This document shows, in pieces, positions 1 through 9,400 of a DNA stretch of 64,000 bases. Under the pieces are notes generated by a model that saw only the letters and a list, made by a program, of their open reading frames with translations, did no database searches and was not told the origin of the DNA. The DNA comes from Aphanothece hegewaldii CCALA 016. GTDB lineage: Bacteria > Cyanobacteriota > Cyanobacteriia > Cyanobacteriales > Microcystaceae. The stretch is taken from assembly GCF_003007785.1 (NCBI RefSeq), contig NZ_PXOH01000011.1, positions 1-64,000 of the forward strand, given 5' to 3'. The translations under genes and the position numbers were made by a program. Position 1 is the stretch's first letter. Every line of letters starts with the position of its first letter.

Positions 1-540
1 GCAAAAAGTATACCACTCGAGAGTTTTAAACCAGTTGTTTTAAACTTAGAGAAACCAAAAACGGTTTGGGTAAAGACATTTACAGCTAAAATGTTGCGTC
101 ATGAAGGAGAAAGAACCTTTGCCATCGTCATGAATGCTAGTTCTTTTGAAAAGGCGACAGATATCGATTATTTGATTACAAATGTTGAGGCAATAAAAGT
201 GACGCCTGAATGGATAGTAAGCATCTATTCACAAAGGAATTGGGTGGAGGTCTTTTATCGTGAAGCGAAAGGGTGGTTAGGGCTAGGAGAATATCAAGTG
301 AGAGGGAAAAGAAGCTTGCTTCGTCATTTTATTTTAGTATTTTGTGCTTATACTTTCATCTTATGGCACAAGTTAACTGGGGGACTACGAAGGAGATGGG
401 CTAACAAACCTTTGAATACATTTACTGAAGCTTTAGAGGCTTTTCGGACAGCGATGTCTTTTCGTTTCTTCGATTGGCTGACTCAAAATAGGGATGTCTT
501 TGCTTCTTACAAAGCAAGTTTAGGGTTTATTTGGGCTTGA
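1..540 (+). CDS. IS701/IS4-like DDE transposase, C-terminal part
   Basis: The frame is open from the first base of the window to the TGA at 538-540, so this is the 3' part of a gene that begins outside; the ATG at 91 is internal. About 179 residues are visible. The run SQRNWVEVFYREAKGWLGL followed by YQVR is the conserved block around the third catalytic acid (Glu) of the cyanobacterial IS701-like branch of IS4-type DDE transposases. The tail has the hydrophobic, Trp-rich C-terminus usual in that group. Only 10-16 bp separate the stop codon from the first CRISPR repeat, so the right end of the element must lie there. The family assignment rests on recognised motifs and was not searched. Confidence 0.85.
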   Translation, partial: AKSIPLESFKPVVLNLEKPKTVWVKTFTAKMLRHEGERTFAIVMNASSFEKATDIDYLITNVEAIKVTPEWIVSIYSQRNWVEVFYREAKGWLGLGEYQVRGKRSLLRHFILVFCAYTFILWHKLTGGLRRRWANKPLNTFTEALEAFRTAMSFRFFDWLTQNRDVFASYKASLGFIWA

Positions 541-556
541 TTTGTGTTTAAGTCCC
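1..556 (+). mobile_element. Right part of an IS701-like insertion sequence
   Basis: The transposase ends at 540 and CRISPR repeat sequence begins at 557 (ATTAACTG). The bases between, ending AAGTCCC at 550-556, replace the first six bases of the repeat. I infer that 556 is at or near the right terminus of the element, whose inverted repeat would begin GGGACTTAAACACAAA. The left end is outside the window, so neither the inverted repeat nor the target duplication can be verified here. Confidence 0.5.
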
Positions 557-2705
557 ATTAACTGAATCCTGTTTACGGGATTGAAACGTCCAGTGATTTA
601 TTATTAAATCTAGCAGGATAAACTCTTTCTATTAACTGAATCCTGTTTACGGGATTGAAACATGACATTAAAGCTCAAAAAATAGCACCGCTTCAACTTT
701 CTATTAACTGAATCCTGTTTACGGGATTGAAACATTTAAAATAATAGGGATTGCTTGTTCTTTTTTACTCCTTTCTATTAACTGAATCCTGTTTACGGGA
801 TTGAAACGAAGACACTGAAACATTATCAATTCCCGCTACTGTCCTTTCTATTAACTGAATCCTGTTTACGGGATTGAAACAAGTCTTTTAAAGCACTTTC
901 CGAAGGAGCTTCCCATTTACTTTCTATTAACTGAATCCTGTTTACGGGATTGAAACTTTATCTTCGCCTTTTGCCCTTCTTTGAATTCAGCACTTTCTAT
1001 TAACTGAATCCTGTTTACGGGATTGAAACATTGACAGGGCAGATTTAAGCACGATTACATCTGCAAGCTTTCTATTAACTGAATCCTGTTTACGGGATTG
1101 AAACTCACGTAGCAGTCTAATGCGGCATAATCGTAGGCATCCTTTCTATTAACTGAATCCTGTTTACGGGATTGAAACATACATAAAGAATGTTGGTTGG
1201 CTACGGCATAAGTAACTTTCTATTAACTGAATCCTGTTTACGGGATTGAAACTCAGTAACACCACGAAATGGCATAGGATTAGATTTACTTTCTATTAAC
1301 TGAATCCTGTTTACGGGATTGAAACAACACCAGCAGCAAGCACAAAGAACACTCCCTGAGCTTTCTATTAACTGAATCCTGTTTACGGGATTGAAACGTT
1401 GATGTCCCGATGCTTAGTGCGGCAGACGATTTCTTTCTATTAACTGAATCCTGTTTACGGGATTGAAACCGTATGCCACAGGAAAATCTACACTACTTGG
1501 TTCACTTTCTATTAACTGAATCCTGTTTACGGGATTGAAACATGGAGTAATTAGCGATCGCTCCTGATGTAGCGTAACTTTCTATTAACTGAATCCTGTT
1601 TACGGGATTGAAACATTCAGTCGCGATCATAACAAAAGCTACATAGAAGCTTTCTATTAACTGAATCCTGTTTACGGGATTGAAACCTTCACTGGGCAAT
1701 TCACGGGAATGAGCATCTTTCCTTTCTATTAACTGAATCCTGTTTACGGGATTGAAACATGGAGTAATTAGCGATCGCTCCTGATGTAGCGTAACTTTCT
1801 ATTAACTGAATCCTGTTTACGGGATTGAAACATTCAGTCGCGATCATAACAAAAGCTACATAGAAGCTTTCTATTAACTGAATCCTGTTTACGGGATTGA
1901 AACCTTCACTGGGCAATTCACGGGAATGAGCATCTTTCCTTTCTATTAACTGAATCCTGTTTACGGGATTGAAACTTGGATGCTCAAACCAATGTCTTTG
2001 AGTATCTATGAACTTTCTATTAACTGAATCCTGTTTACGGGATTGAAACATAATATCCCACAGAGATTCGATTAACATTTCTTTTTCTTTCTATTAACTG
2101 AATCCTGTTTACGGGATTGAAACTTTAATTAGATTGTTAACTGTTACTATTAAAGGATCTTTCTATTAACTGAATCCTGTTTACGGGATTGAAACGCAAA
2201 CTCCCATTTAAACTTGAAGGGAATTTTTACTCTTTCTATTAACTGAATCCTGTTTACGGGATTGAAACAACCATAACGCGCATTTACCGGTGAAGGTAGA
2301 CCCCTTTCTATTAACTGAATCCTGTTTACGGGATTGAAACGGGAAATCGGCTGGTCAGACGAGTCCAGGTGCGCTTTCTATTAACTGAATCCTGTTTACG
2401 GGATTGAAACGTTTGACTAAGATGCTTGTTGTTTATAGGTTTCCCAATCCTTTCTATTAACTGAATCCTGTTTACGGGATTGAAACATTGGGAGCCAGAA
2501 ACAAATTATACGAATTATAAAGCCTTTCTATTAACTGAATCCTGTTTACGGGATTGAAACCATAAACTGGCAAATCAGCAATCGACTTTTGATCTCTCTT
2601 TCTATTAACTGAATCCTGTTTACGGGATTGAAACGCTTAACGGGTGTAGGAAAATGGAACCCTAATCTCTTTCTATTAACAGAATCCTGTTTACGGGATT
2701 GAAAC
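551..2705 (+). CRISPR. CRISPR array, 30 repeats and 29 spacers, no cas genes in the window
   Basis: A 37-bp repeat beginning CTTTCTATTAACTGAATCC and ending GTTTACGGGATTGAAAC occurs 30 times. Starts are 551 (5' end replaced), 625, 697, 771, 844, 920, 993, 1068, 1142, 1216, 1289, 1361, 1433, 1505, 1578, 1650, 1722, 1795, 1867, 1939, 2013, 2087, 2159, 2232, 2304, 2374, 2450, 2524, 2598 and 2669. Spacers are 33-39 bp, mostly 35-37. AATCC and GGATT in each repeat can form a short hairpin. The 3' end ATTGAAAC matches the 8-nt crRNA tag of type I and III systems, so transcription should run left to right. The last repeat has a T-to-A change at 2681 (ACAG for ACTG), as expected at the trailer end. 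Spacers 14-16 are repeated as 17-19. The type cannot be fixed without cas genes. Confidence 0.98.
1542..1975 (+). repeat. Tandem duplication of a three-spacer block inside the CRISPR array
   Basis: The segment 1542-1758 (three spacer-repeat units, 217 bp) is repeated as 1759-1975. The spacers starting at 1542, 1615 and 1687 recur in the same order at 1759, 1832 and 1904, with no difference seen by eye. This reduces 29 spacers to 26 different ones. Recombination between repeats is the simplest cause. Confidence 0.95.
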
Positions 2706-2796
2706 TATAAAAAGAATCGGTGGTGTCTTAACTTTGTTGATGACCTTTGATAAAATAGACTGAACCATATCTAATCAACTAGCTTTCTTAGACATC

Positions 2797-3069
2797 ATGA
2801 CCGTTTTGCTTCCAGTTCAATGCCCTTTTTGTCATAGTACCGATGTGATTAGACATGGAAAATATAATAATAAACAACGCTATCGCTGTTCTAACCAGGA
2901 TTGTCTTCGTGTAACCTTTAGTCTTAACATAACTGAAAGAGGCCGCCTCCCTGAAGTGAAAAAGCAAATTATTGAAATGAGTCTAAATAACAGTGGAACT
3001 CGCGATATCGCTCGTGTGCTTAAAATTAGTACCACAACGGTTACTAAAGAATTAAAAAAAAATCGTTGA
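2797..3069 (+). CDS. insA: IS1-family InsA-like protein
   Basis: This 90-residue protein has the IS1 InsA layout. An N-terminal zinc-binding module carries CPFC at residues 9-12 and a second pair of Cys at YRCSNQDC. A helix-turn-helix follows (SGTRDIARVLKISTTTV). The frame ends just after a run of nine A at 3054-3062. That is the expected site of a programmed -1 frameshift joining it to InsB, since the InsB frame is -1 relative to this one and stays open upstream through the A run as KKKSLKLQ. Alone, InsA of known IS1 elements binds the ends and represses transposition. Confidence 0.85.
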   Translation: MTVLLPVQCPFCHSTDVIRHGKYNNKQRYRCSNQDCLRVTFSLNITERGRLPEVKKQIIEMSLNNSGTRDIARVLKISTTTVTKELKKNR

Positions 3070-3567
3070 AGCTGCAATCAGTCAATCAAGCCTTTCTAGA
3101 AACGATTAACCCAGACTCAATAGAAGTAGAGATATATCCAGTTAAAGAAAGTCCCAAAGAAGGAGTAGAGGAGTCGGAGTTAGATGAAATGTGGAGTTTT
3201 GTTGAGAAAAAAAAGAATCAAAGATGGCTGTGGCACGCGATAGCTCACGCGACGGGAAAAGTTCTGGCTTATGTATTTGGAAAACGTCAAGATCAAGTCT
3301 TTCTGAAGCTGAAGGAATTGCTAGAGCCATTTGGCATCAAAAAGTCTTATACAGATGGGTGGGGAGCGTATGAGCGAAATTTACCAGCCGAACAGCACGA
3401 AATTGGCAAGAAAAATACTCAGAAAATTGAGCAAAAACATATTCGTTTGAGGACAAGAATTAAAAGACTAGCGAGGAAAACAATTTGCTTTTCCAAATCT
3501 GAAAAAATGCACGACGAGCGTGATTGGACTATTTATTAATCGGTATGAATTTGGAATGTCAATTTAG
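3066..3567 (+). pseudogene. insB: IS1-family InsB transposase, C-terminus frameshifted
   Basis: The frame begins inside the A9 slippage region and carries the IS1-type DDE core: LDEMWSFVEKKKNQRWLWHA (first Asp), YTDGWGAYER (second Asp) and KIEQKHIRLRTRIKRL (Glu). In this frame it stops at 3537-3539 after MHDERDWTIY. The typical family ending VIGLFINRYEFG is present in the +1 frame from about 3520 to the TAG at 3565-3567. One extra base around 3513-3520 therefore truncates or alters the last residues. The catalytic residues are upstream of the lesion, so some activity is conceivable, but the copy looks decayed. Confidence 0.8.
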
Positions 3568-3600
3568 AAGGTCATCAACAAAGTTAAGACATCTCCGCTT

Positions 3601-3673
3601 TTCGGAGAGTGACACAAGAGGGATAGCAGTTTTTAATATTGATTGAATTCGGAGAGTGACAAAAGAAGGATAG
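3601..3673 (+). repeat. Two direct copies of a 26-bp sequence
   Basis: TTCGGAGAGTGACACAAGAG at 3601 and TTCGGAGAGTGACAAAAGAA at 3648 are the first 20 bases of two 26-bp copies that both end GGATAG. They differ at two positions and start 47 bp apart. They lie between the right end of the IS1 element and the stop codon of the CHAT gene. No function is apparent. Confidence 0.7.
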
Positions 3674-3677
3674 ATGA

Positions 3678-6443
3678 TTATAACCAATTCCCTAAAAGAA
3701 CGTATGCTGCCCAAAAATGCGGGCGTTTGTATACAGGATCGTTGAGTAATCCAAGTTGAGCTTGGCGAAGTGCATCCGCTTTCGTCAGGGTTGAATCTTT
3801 TAAAGCGCCGTAAAATCGCTCCATCAAAATCGTCGTTGCTTGATCATTTACTTGCCAAAGTGTCGCTAATGTGCTACGCGCACCAGCCCTGACAGCGACT
3901 CCAGCGAGTCCTAAAGATGCTCGACTATCTCCGGTTAAGGTTTCGCAAGCACTCAAAACCAGTAGTTCAATAGAACTATTTCGCTCAATATCTCTGGAAC
4001 GAAGTAGATTATTTAATTGGTTGACATTAAGGCGATCGTCCCAAGTTAAAATAAAAGTCTGATCGGCTTTTTGGCTAAATTGTCCGTGAGTTGCCAAGTG
4101 AACCACAGAAAAAGGTGCAGAATTGACGGTATTCTTAAAACCTTCGTTGGTAAAGGTTTGATTGAGCAACTCGACACTACGAGGTACTTGGGTTTGTATC
4201 TGTTGTAATTCTTGACGGACAAAAGGAAGCGCCGCGAATTTTCCTCGTGCTTCGCTTAATCCTGCGATTAACGCTCTTTTATTTTGTTGTTTAAAAGGTT
4301 TGGGGTCTATTAGTTGTAAGCTTGGAATTAGGGCAATGCTGTACTGTTCGATTAAATATTGTTGACCGTTGTGCAGTACAGACATCGGTAGATTTCTTAG
4401 CGCACTATCAAGGACAAAAATCAACGTTTTAACTTGACTTTGGGCTAAATCTTCTTGAGCCGGACGTAACAACCAGTCGTATACTTGTTGTGCTAAAGGT
4501 AATGTTTCTTGACTATTAGCCTGAGTCAGTGATTGAGTGAGTCTATTGAGTATTCTTTCAACTTCTTTTTTATTCTCAATGGGCGTAGTGTAATGACGTA
4601 GCTCTTGTTGTGGTAATTTAAGAATAATCTCGAAACGGTCTTCTAAAAAAATCGGATAAATAACCGCAGCCGTAGGATCATTTTGTTGAGTTACTTCGTC
4701 AATTACTACAGGGTTAGCATCAAGACATACCAGTCGAAAGAAGTTTTCTAATTCAGCTAATTGTAAAGAATCAATGGTCAAAAGAGCTAATTGTAAGTTT
4801 TCTGTTGATGTTTCAGTTGTTTCAATGGGCTGTAAGAGCAAATCTACATATTCACGATAAACAGGTTCAACACTTTCTCTAAAAGTAAATTGTATTTCTG
4901 GATTGAGAGAGACTAAATCACTCCGTAGGGATTTTAGTGTGTTTACGGCTTGACTATAAGCAAAAAGGGCTTTTTGTTGCTGTTTCTGTGCCTTTAGAAG
5001 CCTTGCTTGTTGCCATTGCCACTGATAGCTTAAATCCGATGCTTGAGCCTGCCAAGAGTCATATAATGCTTGTTGGGTATATTTATTGGCTTTGTCCCAT
5101 TCTTGCCGACTTTCTAATAATCTTCCCATAATACCGATCGCATAAGAGCGAGTCCGTTTATCTTGTAAGTTTTCTGCATCTTGAGACGCTGTTTCTAAAA
5201 ACTGTACGGCTTCTTGATAAGAGGATTCATCAACATTGGATGAATTTGGTTTTTGAGCATTAAGACAATTTGGCTCTTTTTGCTTTAAACAAATTAGATT
5301 TTTAGCATAATTAATTTTGGCATATATAATATCTTTATTAATCAAGACTCGCTCTAAGTTTGTGTGTATTTGTCTTAATAATTCTTCTGATTTTTTCCAG
5401 TTTTGCTGTTCGAGCAATAATTCTACTTGATTGATTTGAGCTTGAATTTGCAAAAAAGTTGAAGACAATTCAGCAGCTTTTTGATAATGAATTATGGCTT
5501 GTTCTCGATAAGTTTCTGACTGTTGTATATCTCGAATTTCTGCGGAGCTAATTGCTAAAGCTCGTTCGGTATTTCCGAGATTGAGTAAAGTTTTGCTTTC
5601 ATCTTGTGGTAAATTCCAATGTTGAGCGATTTCTAAACTAGCGAGTAAAACTTGTTGTGATTGTTGAAAGTCTCCGATTACTCTTAGATTATTTCCTAAA
5701 CTTCTGAATGCTTTTGCTTTTTGGATATTGCTTTTATAATTATTGATTAAATCTTGTTTAAGTGTGGTAATTTCTGGCTCTGATATATAACATTCTCTAT
5801 TTTCTAATCCTAATGATAAAAGTAAGGTTTGACAAGCTCTTGGATAGAGTCCTAAATCTTGCATAGCTTGAGCTTGATTAATTTGATTAATCGTTTTATT
5901 ATCTCGATCTTCTAAATTTATATAGATTTGTGCGGCTTGTTGCCAAGTATTCAATGCGGCTTGAGATTGACCTGTTTTTTGTTGAGATTGCCCTTGAATA
6001 TCGAGAGTTTTAGCCAAAATACGCTGCTGTTCTTTTGTAGTTTTTAAAGAGTGTAAAATATCTAAACTTTTTGTAATCGCTTTATTGGCTTTTTCCCAAT
6101 CACTAAGTTGTTGATAAGTTAAAGAAAGATTACTCAAAGACATCGCTTGCTCAAGAGGTTTATTCTTGTTGCCAAAAGTTTCTGACGCTTGTTGCCAAAT
6201 GGGTAATGCTTTTGTATACTGTCCTGAGTTATAAAGTTCTTTGCCTTGCTGCACAAGTTGAGAAGCTTCGGGCGAATGATTTTGAGCAAAAACAGAAGAA
6301 GCACTTAGAGAAAGGATGAAAAGTAAGATCACGAAGATTAGTGATTTCTTTAATCTTAAAATTGATTTTATCTGTTGTAGGGCTTTGTTTACCAAACCCT
6401 GATTATTGCTTCTCATCTGAAATCTTTTCGGTAATTTATTCAT
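3678..6443 (-). CDS. Exported TPR-CHAT domain protein of the two-partner secretion locus
   Basis: About 921 residues. A signal peptide (SLIFVILLFILSLSASSVFAQ, with the AQ junction as a likely cleavage point) is followed by many TPR-like helical repeats to about residue 520. A C-terminal CHAT domain follows; CHAT is a caspase-like clan CD fold. Its His is in VVHLATHGQF (about residue 786) and its Cys in LVLSACETLTGD (about residue 833). The protein ends HFWAAYVLLGNWL as CHAT proteins do. The frame opens at 6470, but the ribosome-binding site AGGAGG lies 9 bases before the ATG at 6443, which I choose. It overlaps the TAG stop of the upstream tpsA gene, so the two are probably coupled. TPR-CHAT genes often accompany haemagglutinin-like genes in cyanobacteria, but the substrate is unknown. 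Confidence 0.9.
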   Translation of the reverse strand: MNKLPKRFQMRSNNQGLVNKALQQIKSILRLKKSLIFVILLFILSLSASSVFAQNHSPEASQLVQQGKELYNSGQYTKALPIWQQASETFGNKNKPLEQAMSLSNLSLTYQQLSDWEKANKAITKSLDILHSLKTTKEQQRILAKTLDIQGQSQQKTGQSQAALNTWQQAAQIYINLEDRDNKTINQINQAQAMQDLGLYPRACQTLLLSLGLENRECYISEPEITTLKQDLINNYKSNIQKAKAFRSLGNNLRVIGDFQQSQQVLLASLEIAQHWNLPQDESKTLLNLGNTERALAISSAEIRDIQQSETYREQAIIHYQKAAELSSTFLQIQAQINQVELLLEQQNWKKSEELLRQIHTNLERVLINKDIIYAKINYAKNLICLKQKEPNCLNAQKPNSSNVDESSYQEAVQFLETASQDAENLQDKRTRSYAIGIMGRLLESRQEWDKANKYTQQALYDSWQAQASDLSYQWQWQQARLLKAQKQQQKALFAYSQAVNTLKSLRSDLVSLNPEIQFTFRESVEPVYREYVDLLLQPIETTETSTENLQLALLTIDSLQLAELENFFRLVCLDANPVVIDEVTQQNDPTAAVIYPIFLEDRFEIILKLPQQELRHYTTPIENKKEVERILNRLTQSLTQANSQETLPLAQQVYDWLLRPAQEDLAQSQVKTLIFVLDSALRNLPMSVLHNGQQYLIEQYSIALIPSLQLIDPKPFKQQNKRALIAGLSEARGKFAALPFVRQELQQIQTQVPRSVELLNQTFTNEGFKNTVNSAPFSVVHLATHGQFSQKADQTFILTWDDRLNVNQLNNLLRSRDIERNSSIELLVLSACETLTGDSRASLGLAGVAVRAGARSTLATLWQVNDQATTILMERFYGALKDSTLTKADALRQAQLGLLNDPVYKRPHFWAAYVLLGNWL

Positions 6444-6456
6444 GATCATCGCCCTC

Positions 6457-9400
6457 CTAATTATTGCCACAAAACGCAGGTGAATTGACTTGTCGGCTAA
6501 CTGAATTAGTGGTTGGATAAGCGACTAAAACCACATCTCCCGTTTGATTTCGCTTCCATCCTTGAGCAGGAATAATTTTACGATTTATTCCCGATGAGGG
6601 ATTGACAATATTTGATTCTTGTGCTACGGGTTCAACTAAACCGACTTCGACTTCATTGCTACTCTGTACTTGTTGGGGCGTACTCGGTAAACCTCCCCTA
6701 CCCCTGACTGTAAATTCGCTTTGACTTCCTCTTCTACAAGCATCTTTTGAAATTAGGGTGTTTGGATCGATTATATTTTGAGGTAGGTTAATTAAACCCC
6801 GACTGGGATCAACTTCTGGGGTATTAGTTTCGACTACGCCATCGACTCCGAGTTGAGAACTTGCTGTAATTGTGCTATTAAAACCTCTAAAAATACCATC
6901 AGCAGTGATATTAATATTACCTCCTGTTCCTTGAAAAGCATTAGCGGTAATATTGCTGTTTTCGTTGCCAATTATAAATTTAGTATTGACTGTAATGTTG
7001 CCACCATTGCCAGTACCACCGGCTGTAGCGGTGATGGGGCTATTGTTGCGCTGGTTTATTGTATCAGGAATGTTAAGGGTGATATTACCACCTTCGCCAC
7101 TTGCTGTAGTCGCAGAGATAGAAGAACGGTTATTTAAACGCAGATTTTGGGCTTTTAGAGTAATACTACCGCCATCGCCAGTTCCTTGAGAATTAACGCT
7201 AATTCTGGCGTTGTTATTTAAGTTTACTGTTCTTGGGTCAATATTTATGCTTCCACCGTTGCCGCTTGACCTCGGATCTGTACTTGCTTCTATAGTACTA
7301 TCAGTTAGCGTCAGATTATCTTGAAGAATAAAAATGATATCACCCGCTTGACTACTACTGGTAGTATTGGTTTGAATGCTAGATTTACCTTGTGCGGTTA
7401 AACTATTTGCTGTAATAGTAATTTCCCCTGCATCTCCTTTTCCTGCTGTACTTGCAGTGATGTTAGAATTATTATCTAGGTTTAATGTATTTGAAGTGAG
7501 AGTAATGTTACTTGCTTCGGTGGCTATTCCATCTTTTTGTATTTCAGTAGAAATGGTGCTGTTATTAAGACTAATACTTTGAGCATTTGGTACATTTATA
7601 CTTCCTGCATTGCCTTGCCCGTTAGTGAAAGCTGTTATGGTTGCTTGCTGTAAGTTAACTTGTGTGGCATTAAGATTAATGTTTCCTGCATTTCCTGTTC
7701 CTATTGTACTAGCTGTAACTGTCACTCCTTCAACTAGATTGAGTTGATTAGTATTAAAGTTTATTGTTCCTGCATTGCCACTTCCTGATGTAGAGGTTGC
7801 GATCGTCCCATTTCCACTAACATCTATATTATTGGGCGCACTGATGTTAATATCGCCACCATTTCCACTAGCTGAGGTTGATGCTGATATTTTTCCTTGT
7901 TCAATAAAAAGTATATTAAGGTTAGGATTAGCATTATCGGGATTTAGTGTTAGTGTACCTGCGGGGGCTAATCCTTGGGTTTCTGCGAAAATACCTAGTT
8001 TTCCTGCGATATTGAGGTTAGAAGCATTAATATTAATACTTCCACCACCTTGCGTATTCGTGGCTGTGGCGGTAGCTGTAGCACTGAGTTGGGCATTTGT
8101 GCCAATATTTAGAGTATCTGTCGTAATGTTAATGTTACCTGGTTGTCCAGCACTAGAGGTTTCAACAACTATCTTACTATTTTGACCAATATTTACTATC
8201 TGGGGGGAGTTAATAGTAATGCTGCCAGCGTTACCTGTTCCTTGAGTAAATGCCGAGACTTCCGCACTGTCTGAGATGTTGAATATAGGGGTGTTTATGG
8301 TAATGTCTCCCGCTTCTCCTCCACTTAATGTGAATGCAGAAACTCCTCCTAAAACTAATTCTCCAAAAAATTTCGCACCTGAAGTAGAAACTGTTTCTTT
8401 TGCCGTAATAATGATATTGCCAGCGTTCCCATTGCTTCCAGTTGAAGTAATGATAAAGGCAGCGTCTTGAAGAATCACATTAGTAGCATTTATTTCTATT
8501 CCTTGACTATTTCCTTTTCCGTTAGGTGTTACTGCGCTAGCTATACTACTTCCCTCACCTGCATTGGATTGTCCCTTTAAAGTAACATTTCCAGTAACAT
8601 TAACTATTATTTTGCCTGCATCTCCTATGCCTTCAGTAGTAGTATTTAAACGACCACCACCTAGTAATTTTAAAGTACCTGCCTTAATTTCAATTCCCTC
8701 ACTATCTCCCTTTGCTCCCAATAAAACTCGACTAGAGACTGAAGTTCTAGTGTTTTGACTTTCTCCCAAAATTATCGTGTCAGTGACATTAATAGTTATT
8801 TTACCAGCATTTCCTAATCCTTCCGTACTGCTACTGATCGTAGTTGCATCAAACATCTGCAAATTTGTTGCTTTAACTTCAATACCACCGCTATCACCTT
8901 CTGCTCCTAAACTTACTTGACTACCTACACCACTAACATTTCCTTCGCTATTGCTTCCTCGTAAAGTCATCGTATCAACAACACTAATCGTTACTTTACC
9001 GGCATTTCCTATTCCTGCTAAACCAGCATTTATGTTTCCACCGTCTAATAAATTCAACGTCCCTGCATTAACTTCAATTCCACTAATATTTCCTTTTGCA
9101 CCTGCTGCAACTCTGCTAAATATGGCACTTGTCAAACCTAGACTATCTTCGCCTTGTAAAGTCATAGTGCCATTAACATTGATAGTTATTTTATCTGCAT
9201 TACCCACACCAAAAATACTATTGCTAATTTGTCCTTTATCCAGAAGTAAAGTATTTGTCTTAACCTCGATTCCATAACTATTTCCCTGTCCAACAATCCC
9301 ATTAAATATACTACTTCCTATACCTAGACTCGACTCTCCTTTCAAAGTCATCGTATCAGTAACGCTAATCGTTATTTTGCCAGCGTCTCCTATACTTCTT

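Larger units (their letters stand above)
2719..3596 (+). mobile_element. IS1-family insertion sequence, decayed
   Basis: The ends form an inverted repeat: GGTGGTGTCTTAACTTTG at 2719 against, on the minus strand from 3596, GGAGATGTCTTAACTTTG. Pairing extends about 29 bp with two mismatches. It encloses two overlapping frames of the IS1 InsA/InsB type. The match can be stretched outwards to 2715 and 3600 with one more mismatch. No clear target duplication is seen in the flanks. The left end lies 13 bp after the last CRISPR repeat. The element is about 878 bp, slightly longer than the classic 768-bp IS1. Confidence 0.85.

Noticed and set aside
1-540. ATG at 91 as the start of a 149-residue gene
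   Set aside because: The frame is open to the left window edge and encodes transposase sequence there; the gene is simply cut by the window.
1502-2078. Two minus-strand open frames (65 and 125 residues) with repeated FNPVNRIQLIES peptides
   Set aside because: They are translations of CRISPR repeats and spacers, not genes.
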